Source of the DNA: Aspidiotus rigidus
Taxonomy: Eukaryota > Arthropoda > Insecta > Hemiptera > Diaspididae
DNA: 64,000 nucleotides
Assembly: GCA_035079385.1 (NCBI GenBank)
Contig: JAVHKY010000054.1
Span: 16,720,001 to 16,784,000, forward strand
Direction of reading: 5' to 3'
Shown here: piece by piece, positions 25,120-35,442 of the stretch
How positions within the stretch are numbered: position 1 is the stretch's first letter
How the letters are laid out: each line of letters opens with the position of its first letter
Notes under the pieces: generated by a model
Told to the model about the DNA's origin: nothing
The model's input: only the letters and a program-made list of their open reading frames with translations
Database searches by the model: none
Made by a program: the position numbers and the translations under genes

Positions 25120-25500
25120 TATGTATCGCACCACCTTTTTTGCCGCAGACGAATATTTTTTTCCAACAATCGCGTGACATAGATTTTGTTCAGAAGAAAA
25201 TATATTACCTGGATATAGGCCTAGGTACCTCAGTAGGCCTACATATGATAGTAATGAAGATGGCGAGAAGGAGGCCAACGTAACACATAATGAACTTTCT
25301 TTGAAATTCTTCGATAGTACCCATATACGTATAATGAACACAGGCACCTATAATAATGTTCGCTACTATAATAATACCTAAGCTACGGGTCATAATAATA
25401 ATATTATAATGCTGAGAACAGGTATAGATACAGAGATTTAAAAATTATTTCTCGTTTTTAATCGTTGCTCTCCAATTCGACTTAACAGAAGAATTCGATT

Positions 25501-26551
25501 CTAGATCTTATCAAATAGTAGAAATTTGAATCTTTCTTGACAGCAACCGCTGAGCACTTTGAGAATCTTCTCGGTATTCAACCAATCTGCTAAGCAAGCC
25601 TGCGCCAACAATTTCCGCATATTTCTCAGTCCTCCGAGTAACTACTCACAGATGATTGAAAACGAAATGAAAATAATTAGAATCGCATTCAACATTTGTC
25701 GTTTTTTTAACACATAAAACTTTACTCACAAAATATCCATAGTTACAATGTTCTATAAAATAGGAGTGGGTTTTCAAGTAGCAGGGCCCTCCTTTTCCCC
25801 GATTGACAGTTTTATTCGTAAGTATCCTCATCTTTTCTTCGTCGTCTTTCGACAATACTTTTACCAGGTGTGAATATATGGTATCTCTTCTTTCTTTGTG
25901 CTGTGTAAGATAGAATGATAGCGACGAATAAGGTATCATCGTTGAGACGTCTGTAGATTAGGTACCAACAGTTGAATAAATTCAATACCGTAGGCCAGAA
26001 TTTCTTTTTTTTGTATATGCCTCTTGTTGTTGATTTTGTTATTCTTGATGTTTCGTAAGGCTTATTATATTTTTTTTTTCGTCTACGAATACTTCTAATT
26101 ACAGTGGGTCTGAATGTTTCAGGCGAAATATAGGTGGCTACATACTGAGCAACGTCTGCCCTCAGAGAACACAGCCCTAAGAAAGATAATACAAGAACTT
26201 TCGCTCTTTACTATACGGTCGGCTAAGCAAGCTACGAACCACAAGTTATGAGCACGATTAGAGGAAACTTACTTTTTATTTTTACTTCAGATAAATGAAA
26301 TCGAAATTCTCTCTGTCGTACGTGACCCGCTTCCTCTGTACTTTCTGAGTCATTGGCAGGCCAACCATTTGTCATTATTTCTGTAAATATTCATCAATAA
26401 TACACTTTACCAAAAACAAGAGTAAAATTGATTCTGTCGAGTAGTTTCGCCCGACGGTGACGTCCAAATTTGAGTTATCAGCGTATCTTCAAACCTTACC
26501 CTTTTTGACGATAAATATGAGAGCGATACTGTACGTCAGAACTCTATTCAT
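25501..26551 (-). CDS. Gene E: secreted cysteine-framework family protein, 219 aa, five exons
   Basis: Exons: 26551-26500, 26380-26273, 26176-25989, 25900-25730, 25641-25501. Phases are 1,1,0,0, and all introns are 88-119 bp, so the whole gene fits in 1.05 kb. Residues 1-17 are a hydrophobic leader (MNRVLTYSIALIFIVKK). Exon 2 is 108 nt, acidic then basic (SESTEEAGHVRQREFRF), ending SEVKIK; the join gives KR then LCSLRADVAQYVATY. Exon 3 is extremely basic (RRRKKKYNK). Exon 4 begins HKERRDTIYSHL and has C156 and C168. Exon 5 begins LLGGLRNMRKLL and has C189 and C206-C207. This copy is the cleanest template for the family structure. The exon 5 acceptor (GAGTAG) is weak. Function unknown. Confidence 0.85.
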
Positions 26552-27539
26552 AATTGGAAGCAACTCCTAATAGAAAATATGCGCACTAGCGTTCATTCAA
26601 AAAGCCCAATCAGATAAATCGAATTGATAACCATTCGTAGTAGTCCACCAGTTTAGAAAACAGTCGAATCTTACAATTATCAGCGAGAAATGAGCGACAA
26701 AAACAAAATTAGAATAGGTGTTTTTATTTTCTGGTACACTTTTAGTAAAATAACAAAAACCACAGTACACTTTCAGATTCGTTACATGCATTTTGGGATT
26801 ATTAGGAAAGGAAAGACAAGAACAAGAATTTTGAAGAATATTGGCTATATTTCTATGAACGAAATCGAAATCCTTCATCGGCTATTCGTTAATTTTTCAA
26901 TTGAAGTCAGCGATAAAAGTCAACACTGCACTAATTTCCAAAGAAAACGCAACAATAAAGTACGTGTACATCAATAGATAGAAATATCGTTATCATAAAA
27001 TGATTGCTCAACATTGGTTAAAGAAACAGAAACGTATAATAATAAAAGAAGAGAAACTAAATAAAGAAATAAAGAATAGATCACCAATTCGGAGTTCAAC
27101 TACTAACCATACTTGTGTAAGCTGGTTTCTGAAGTGTTCTCGAATAAAAATGAAGAAGAAGATAAGAACTAAAAAAAAGTGCCACAACAGCACGCAGAAT
27201 CATATTTCATTTTCGTACTCCACGCTTCCACTTCGTCCTCCGGTCAATTATACTTCGTGTTCATAATGTTTTTGTAGGTACAATTATCCTTAATACAGCG
27301 ACCTTTATTTCGTCATTGCTCGTTGGCTGTATACTTATCAATTCTCATACACTTTACTCGTCGAAGGAAGGGATAACAGAAATAAGGTGCTTCAGTCGAA
27401 TTCGCTATCAGAAGCCCATTCGCCATTCTAATAGCTGCCGCATATGTTCTGCTACGATGGCTCACCGTTTAATAACCCTATAAAATTCACACAAATAAGT
27501 CAAGGTATGGTAAAGAAGATTTCTACCGGAAAAATGCGG
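26552..27539. other. Spacer between gene E and the UPF1 3' end
   Basis: Contains the gene E promoter and the UPF1 3' flank. Overlapping ORFs on both strands (26597-27266) have no motif. At about 27462-27477 the minus strand reads TTTTATAGGGTTATTAA, a possible last UPF1 exon (see findings). Confidence 0.5.
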
Positions 27540-30500
27540 CTATCGTACCTGCGAGAAGTGCGGGTTTGATTGAGTCGAATAGAACGACGTAGCCTGATCA
27601 ATCTGATACGACGAATCCTGAGACAGAATACCGTCTGTCTGCGAATGGAATTCCCCGATCATGTAACTGTCCTGAGACAATTCAGGTTGCGACAAACCGG
27701 GTTGCGATAAACTGAACCCTGGTTGCGACATATTCTAAAGCGAAAAAAAATTAAAGTTGTATGAATGTAATTTTTCAACAAAGATTTAAAACGACTTTTC
27801 CCAATTTTTTACCTGAGACATGCTTTGACTGTACGGTTGAGTGATTTCTTGACTCAAGCCATTAGGCATCATCATCATTTTCGTGTTCTTACCGCTCTTG
27901 GCGCCTTTCTTACCCATCATAGGCATCATACGAGTATTTTTCTGTCTCACTGTTATGTAAATCAAAAATTTAATTCGATTATATTCACTTTTCAAACAGA
28001 GCACTAGTTGCAGGCGTCATACTTACTTGGCAAAGGCTGCTGATTATAGAATCGTGGCGGCATTGGATTCAAATTCATTATCATACCCATTGGTACTGGT
28101 ATATTCGACATAGCTTGCGCACGTTCCGGTGAAATGTAACTTACAGGATCGTGACTTCGAGGGAATAGATGGTCCACTGAAACATGAATAACATGGAAGT
28201 TTTACAGCCGTTCTATTTCGTTTCGGTGTTATAGCGCTCATAACAAACCTGGTCTGGGGAAGAATGGATGAGGCGGAGGTTGTGGATGCATCGCAGTATT
28301 CGGTCCTGAACGATCGTAAATGCTTCCGGGTATGATAGCTTCTCGGGCATCATAAACCGTAGTTGACATGAAGTGCGATCCCGGATTGGAAGGATTGATC
28401 AATGTTTTTGGTTTCGGGAACTGTATCACGCTTTCTTTCAAATTACTCAGCGGTCCTTCGACCAACACTTTTTGTTCTTTATAGAAGTTTAAAAGATTGT
28501 TCCATAATGCTTGCTGTAAAAAAACGATCAGAATTATTTTCGAAATCAGTTCTTGGATGATATTGGGGTTTAGATACAGTTTTTTTTACGTACTTTGGAC
28601 AAAACTTTTGGATTACCGACTACTATAAGCCCGTATTTGGCTCGGGTTAATGCGACGTTCAGACGACGTGGATCGTTCAAAAATCCAATTCCTTGATGAT
28701 CGTTTGAACGTACGCACGACATAATGATAATGTCTTTTTCTCGACCTTGGAAAGCGTCTACGCTGGCTACTTCAATTTGCTGGTATAGACGAGCGTGCAA
28801 GGCTCCTTGATATTGCATACATTGCACCTAGAAGAACATTATCAAATAGAATTACTTTTCTAGGATTGATACTACCAAACGAATACTATAATAATATACT
28901 TACCAAATATGCTCGCTGCCCCTCATACGGAGTAATGATACCGATTTGTTCCGGTTTCACGCCACATCTCAAAAATCTAGTAGTGATTTTCTCAACACTA
29001 GATGCTTCAGTTCTGTTTAGATACGAAGTACCGGAACCAGCAATTTCTTCGGTTCCTTGAGTTACATAGAATAACATGGGTTTGTCCGGAGCCGGCCACG
29101 GAAATTCTATTTTGGTCAATTTGCGTTCCTCTAAAAAAAAAAAGTATGAATTCTTAACAAGTGACAGTCGGAAAGCGAGAAGTTGATTCGATGAAAATTT
29201 TCACCAACCAGCACAAACACCATTTTGCAATGACCCTTCGTAAAAGAAATTTGAAGGAAATCGGGACAGTTCTGGGTGCATACGATACTGTACTTCCAAT
29301 CTAAATGGTCTGATGCCGAGGACAACGAGACGTTCGAACAATGATTGACATAATCCAGCTCTCGAGGCTTTCTTGCACATAACCACTGGACCCAGCTGGC
29401 AATGATCTCCCACAAGAATCAACTGTAATGAAGAGTTCTTGTTTCCAATCACGCCTTAAAGATGAGCGAAAAAAAAAAATACTAATAACCTTTACCTGTT
29501 TTGATCCCAAAACTGCTGGTACCATACATTCAGGCTCAGTAGCCTGCATCGATTCATCGATCAAAATCGAGTGGAATTTCATTCGTGCTAGTCGCGGATC
29601 ACCCGCGCCGACGCAAGTGCAGCAAATAACATCGGCAGCTTCGAGAAGTTCGCGTTCGGCAGCTTTCTTCAATACTCGATATCGTTTTTCATCCGCGGCC
29701 GATAATTCGCCAGTTTCTTCTCGTAATTGTTGTAGCTTTTGCAGTTCCGAATTTCTGAAACATACATACCCGCTTAAATACATACCTCCTTCCATCATGC
29801 GAACTATCAAATCGAGTACTCACGTATCCAAATTTCTCAACTGATTGTGAAGAGCGAGGAATGCGACGGGAGAGTCAATGGCTTCTCGCGATTTAGCGCA
29901 CACACGGACCACCTAAGGAACGCGGTCGATTGAAATTTGATCGAACTGTTACAAATAGGTTTCTATTAATGCCAAACGTACCTTCAAATTCGTTTTATGT
30001 ATCTTCTCGGTCAACTGATCGACTGCTGTATTAGATGGTGCGCAAACTAGCACCGGCCCACCATTTTGTTTAACCAACTGATAAACAATGGTCGCCGACG
30101 TGACAGTTTTTCCTGTACCAGGAGGGCCTTGGATCAACGAAAGTGGTCTCTGAATCGCGTGTTTCACAGCGTAAACCTGTAACAAAAATATTCGTTTTGA
30201 TCGTCTCCACTGCAAGATTTTAAAGAATTCGTCAAGAATATTAACCTGCGATCTATTTAGCTCCGGTAGGTTAGGAGCAGAATAATGCTTAGAACCATGC
30301 GATCTGAAAAGGACATCTTCGACGTCGTGCCCAAGTAATCTGTGATAAATGTATCCGCTCACGGATGTGTCGTCAATAGCAAACTTCCTCAATGCCTGTT
30401 GCATCCTACAAAACAGCATTCAGTTAATGTAGCATTTTCTTGATTCTCTATACAGTATTATAAAATTAATTTCGCATACCTGTCGAAAGACGTAGATTTC

Positions 30501-32306
30501 CAAATAAAATCCACAACGAATTTCGTGGTGCATTCAAATGGTATACCTTGACTGGTTTTCATTTCCAGACCAACTTCTTCGCCAAAATTGTCCGGTATTT
30601 TGATTACGTGACCAACTCCTGACCATGGTTTCGATACCTCGCCCATGTAACGTAATCGTAGCTCGTCACCGTGCATTAATTTCATATCTGCAAGAACAAA
30701 TGATAACGTATGAGAAATAGTCAGACAAGAGTAACTCGTAAGAATAATTTATGATGTCAATTGAGGTAAATATAATTTCCCTTCTTAGATTCGAAAATAT
30801 ATAGTTATAAAATACAGAGTCTCTATCGGCGATACAAATTTCGTTCCATCAATAGATTCCTGAAATTCCTGAACTCTCCCAGGATTACTCACCTCCATCG
30901 GTTTTGGCTAGGTTGAAATAAGCTACAACCTTCTTGTTCAACAAAACATCCCATCGGACGGTGATATTATCTTGAGTTTGCGATTCTTTCAAACGCTTGT
31001 CGTAATCTGCTTCCAATTTGACCAACGGACCAAATATATTTTGATATTGGTAACCATCTTCATACCTGTAAACCATAACGCATCGTAAATTGCATCTTCT
31101 GCATCGAAATTTCAGAAAATCAATTTATCTTACCTCAATAAGACTTGCTGAGGCTCAACGTCGATACCAGGCTTTTCGAGATCGGCGATGGTTGCATCTA
31201 TATTATCCTTCCATAACTCTTCCAGTTTAGCTATCTGCGCCGACGTTACTTGACGCGCTCGTAGCTGATCTTGTTCTGCTGGTATTTTCACCAACCACGA
31301 AAGGAAACAACGATCTTCGATCAAAGGCTTCCATTGCTCCTGGTCCCTATCATCAGAAACGTAATTCTGATAGAGACGAAATCTCAGTTGATGAATCGTT
31401 AGTCAAGACTACAAACCAATTCATATCTTTCAGCGAATTCTGAGCAGCACACGGTTGACGACACAGAAGTACGACCACAGAATCAGCTTTTGCTGGAATG
31501 AAACCAAGAACGAATGCGTTACGCATACCACAGGCGTAACATTCCAAAACTGTCTCTCCTAATGGACCGTCCTTATGCAGAGTAACTTCCTGAAACGAGA
31601 TCATTAATTCAAAATCACTTTAAATAATACGTGATCATTTACGAAAGTTATAAATTACCTTATGTTTCGCCCGGACTAAATGGTTCACGATATGCGATCC
31701 ACAAGTGTTTCCCCTTCCGTTGCAGAACCATTTCTTGCAAATATTACACATAACGACACAACTGGGATCGTGAATAGCGCAATATTTACACGCGTAAAAA
31801 GGTAACTCCTGTTGAAAAATACACGAATCTTTGTAAAAATATGTTCGTTGAATTTCCAAGAAGTTGTGTAGCTGTAACCATACTTTGTTATAATACGCAT
31901 CTTCTTCCTCTTCTTCGAATTGAAGTTCACCCAATTTTTGACTGACGGTAGATACACTATCATTTTTAGAATCACCGTTCAATTTTCCGTTCAACTGTAA
32001 CAGACAACAAACGTGCTACTAAACAAAATTCGTAAATGCGCCACGCCGCAGTACTAAGTATCGAATTCGGAACACCATTTCTTGATCGTAACAAGACGAA
32101 CATGATAACGCAGCATGATTTTCTTGTACCTGAATTTGTCCAGGAGTAGGTTCAATTTGTGAAGCTTGTGTCTGACTCTGCGATGGTAAGGTAAATTCGG
32201 TAAAATCGAATTCCGAACCCTGGGTGTCCGCTCCAATCAAGTCAGCTTCTTCGGTATCGAGAAACGTGAGCGTTTGAGAACTCGGTCCATAAGTATCAAC
32301 ACTCAT
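27540..32306 (-). CDS. Upf1: UPF1/RENT1, nonsense-mediated mRNA decay RNA helicase, 1109 aa
   Basis: ATP-dependent superfamily 1 RNA helicase that, with UPF2 and UPF3, marks premature-stop mRNAs for decay in the cytoplasm. 18 coding exons: 32306-32130, 31994-31884, 31808-31659, 31589-31417, 31346-31134, 31065-30893, 30687-30480, 30405-30246, 30176-29982, 29912-29824, 29754-29496, 29422-29209, 29130-28904, 28827-28594, 28513-28249, 28176-28027, 27949-27813, 27734-27540. The sum is 3330 nt. Starts [20 protein letters not shown]. The Cys/His zinc domain is in exons 3-4 ([18 protein letters not shown]). Helicase motifs: GPPGTGKT at 472-479, IDES at 615-618, [24 protein letters not shown]. The C-terminus has SQ repeats ([16 protein letters not shown]), the phosphorylation targets of SMG1. 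Length is close to animal UPF1. Oddities: DESM where DEST is usual, a Met/Lys-rich stretch near residue 1010, and an uncertain last exon. Confidence 0.97.
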
Positions 32307-32760
32307 TATGAATACCGGAAAGTAGAGAGTCTAATTTCACAAAATTCACTTCGAGTAATCACGAAAATACGACACGGTAAACTTTAAATAAATAATTTCA
32401 TTTCTCGATTAGATCATCAATCATCATTCAAATTCCTTGAGCGAATCGAAATATGTATCTTGCATGACAAATGACACTAAAATAGTAGAATGGACTATGA
32501 ACTCATTCATACTCATAGAGCAATAGGGCCAGAAACTCTCACGTCATTGATTACACATTACTAAAAGTAGACGAAAATAAGACCCGTTTCATGCTGATTG
32601 GCCTTCGGTATGTGCAAAATATTATAGTTTCGCTAGGGTTGCGTTTCCATTATCGTGACATTCGTGTTGCAGTGTAAAAGCTACAGAGTAGAAGCGTTTC
32701 ACAGTGTTGCGGGCACGTGGGAGTTTCTCTGAGCTTCTATTTCTGTCCGCTAGGCTGTAC
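32307..32760. promoter_or_regulatory. UPF1 promoter and 5' UTR region
   Basis: The upstream side of UPF1. No TATA box is evident near the start codon. A short plus-strand exon candidate begins at 32762, so the region may drive transcription both ways. Inferred from position only. Confidence 0.4.
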
Positions 32761-32761
32761 A

Positions 32762-32794
32762 ATGCTCTCCGTGTGCTCTCTGCCATCAAGGGTG
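32762..32794 (+). CDS. Possible first coding exon of a gene divergent from UPF1
   Basis: ATG followed by 11 codons (MLSVCSLPSRV) and then a consensus donor GTAAGT. It lies about 455 bp upstream of the UPF1 start on the opposite strand. I found no downstream exon, so this may be chance. Confidence 0.2.
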
Positions 32795-33245
32795 GTAAGT
32801 TTTAAGCCGTAACATAGAATTTAAATCGTTGAGCACGTTGTGGCCAACGGTGACATCAACTATAGTCACACGTGCTCAACAATGTAGATTCTACTACACG
32901 ATGTAGATTCTACTCTGTATATAAATCCTTTCATCCAGTTTTTCAATGGTTTTTGTCATGTCACCAGAGCGGTACAATCATAATAGAGGTGCTGATGACA
33001 CAACCCCAAAATCTTGTCTGCAGTTTTGTCGTAGATTCTGTTACGTTGGTTGCAAAATTTAGGTCTCAAGTTCCCCGCTCTCCACCAGCGCTGTTACATT
33101 ACCCTCCTAGGTACCCTGGTACAAGTAATTTTTCAAAAAATTGTAAAAAATGAAAAAATCCATTTAGAACAATGGTTTTTCTGAAATACATAGCTTGTAA
33201 TGAATTAGAATTAATCCTTCCTTCTAAATTACGGCACATACTGAT

Positions 33246-33829
33246 AACAAAGGTGAAAAAATAAATTATCCAAAAAGAACAAATTTATTAATTCGAATGA
33301 ATTTACAAACCGCATGAACATTAAATAATACACGCTGAGCCAGCTTTCGGCTAAAGAGCCATTATCAAAGCAATAGGAAGCACAGACTGAAGTAATTACA
33401 AGTACAACACAAACAGGAAACCGAAAACGCGAGAGGGAGGGAAGGAAGAAGATCACGGAATTATGGTGATTCATGACTAGAACAATAAACCTTCTCGATA
33501 AACTCATCTTCTGGAATAAACTGGTTAAGAAGAGTAACTTTAGTATCATGTTTATGGCGGACGATTTCAATATTTTCAAGAGCAATACGTTTCCTATAGG
33601 AACTCTCATTATGAAGCAAGGTAATAGAGCCCTCTTCGAACTTATGATTTTGCGATATAAGGTGGTCAGCAAAAGCAGACTCACCTACAGAATTGGACTT
33701 CCAAGCCTTCATGTTCTTTGAGAAGGTTTATTGTTCTAGTCATGAATCACCATAATTCCGTCATCTTCTTCCTTCCCTATATTAATAAATTTGTTCTTTT
33801 TGGATAATTTATTTTTTCACCTTCGTTAT
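33246..33829 (-). mobile_element. Penelope-like element 3' fragment flanked by inverted repeats
   Basis: Minus ORF 33712-33461 reads SAFADHLISQNHKFEEGSI, then KRIALENIEIVRHK and LLNQFIPEDEF. This is the arrangement at the end of Penelope-like proteins, downstream of the GIY-YIG endonuclease motif. Arms 33246-33292 and 33781-33829 are inverted copies (GGTGAAAAAATAAATTATCC), and an inner pair (33438-33493 and 33723-33779) continues them. Inverted terminal repeats are typical of Penelope-like insertions. Confidence 0.7.
33331..33370 (-). ncRNA. Degenerate hammerhead-like motif downstream of the Penelope ORF
   Basis: The minus strand reads TTTGATAATGGCTCTTTAGCC then GAAAGC. GGCT/AGCC forms a short stem ahead of GAAA, and TTGATAA stands where CTGATGA is expected. 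The position just 3' of the Penelope ORF fits known element layout; the altered core suggests it is inactive. Confidence 0.35.
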
Positions 33830-35171
33830 TGTAATGAATTGTTTAATCGAATCACGTTTCAGCTTTCTACAATCATTCATTCTTTTCCTATGATTTTTTG
33901 AAAATCGCCAATTTGCCATAAGACTCTGTCTGTGTTAAACACTTTTAATGTTTAAGACTAAGCACAAAGCGCGACCTGGGAATTTGTTAAGAAATACCCA
34001 CGTATTGATTGAGGGACAACAGTTTGTACAGCAAAGATACGCTTATGTCCCTACCTTTATTGTGTACAGTGGTCTTCAATTTAATCTTGAATCCACCCTG
34101 ATATTCTTCCTTGGTAATATACATTTTCTCCTTTCTTCATCACTGCCGTCTTCTCTTTTCTTCTCAATTCATTCTAGTCCTAAAGGAGATCGCCTCTGCA
34201 CCATGAAAACCGGTCTGGAATTTTCTTATAAAATAAACTGAAACTAGCAGTTTCCTTGCTCTTTTAAAAATTTGTTGTATACCTTCTTCTACCCTATCAT
34301 CAAATTTTTCAATTTTTAATGTTTTATTTTCATTTATTTCATTTTTAAGTTTCAATCCGTTTCCTTGTCTCTTGATTTTTCAGCGTTTTTATTAATTTTT
34401 CTTGTGGTTTTCACTTTTAATTCATTTTATTTACCTATATTTCAGCCTTATTTTATCTTGTGACTTTTTTAAATTTTACTTTAAATTTGTGATTTTAACC
34501 ACCCCTCCCCCCTTTTTCAGATTTTTCAACTTCAATTATATGTTTGGTTTGCCTGCCGTCGGTAGTTTCACTTATATTATAATTAAATACGTTACATGCC
34601 TGTATCTCCTCCATCATTATTATACCCTGGTAAATGCATTTCAGATATGAACGAAATCATTGTACAATATATATAGAACTGAAAATACCAGCTCCAACCT
34701 CCAGTATGTGAGTTAATTATAGTATTAATGATACGTCTCAAATTTTCAATGTTTTCGCAATTATATATAACATACCGGTATTTTTCTAGTTGTTCACTGA
34801 CAAAATGTAAGATTCCTAATTTTTCATTATGAAAGTTATTATTTCCAGTTTTTTTTTCTTGCGCGTATAAATAATCTACCTGCCTATTGTTTCAAATCAT
34901 TTGAATCCTCCCCATTTCCTATATATTTATATTCTACAGGATTTTCACTATACTTCAATATTCCAGAGCCTTTTACAAGGATACCACGTCCCTCCTTTCT
35001 TCATACAATCTTTCCATACTGGTGACATTAATTTTATCCATTTTCATTTACCCTTGATTTTGCCTTGTTATTAGAACTATCATTGTTAGCGTACATACAG
35101 TTTGTTGATATGACTATTTTTCGATAATTTTCTAAATCATTATTATATTCTTTAGGTACTCCTTTTGGATA
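33830..35171. other. AT-rich stretch without recognisable genes
   Basis: Low-complexity T-rich sequence. ORFs at 33948, 34164 and 34402 are T-rich translations without motifs. Confidence 0.5.
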
Positions 35172-35343
35172 CAGGGGCGGATTTACGGGTACATTTTTTT
35201 TTTTTTTTTGGGGGGGGGGAACTTCCATTGTTCAAAAATTTTTTTCCTTGTTTTGCTCGAAAAATATGGTCAAATTGAACAATTTCAGTCTTTTTTGGAG
35301 GCTTTGGGGGGAGGGGGACGTACCCCCCGTAAATCCGCCCCTG
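35172..35343. mobile_element. Small MITE with CAGGGGCGGATTTACGG termini
   Basis: Starts CAGGGGCGGATTTACGG and ends with the exact inverted partner CCGTAAATCCGCCCCTG; 172 bp with T- and G-runs between. The terminus style is hAT-like; a clean 8-bp target duplication is not visible. Confidence 0.8.
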
Positions 35344-35442
35344 CGGATATGATAATAATACCCACGAACCCTCTGTAGGTATCTACTCAACACACAGCTG
35401 GCGGTCAGGCGCGCCGGAGGCACGCCGCCAACCGCTGGTCTA

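Noticed and set aside
1114..26551. Identification of the array as odorant-binding or bicycle genes
   Set aside because: Cysteine spacing does not fit odorant-binding proteins; exon number and phases do not match the many-microexon, phase-2 layout known for bicycle genes. Distant relation cannot be excluded.
29428..29844. 138-codon plus ORF
   Set aside because: Antisense shadow of UPF1 exons 10-11.
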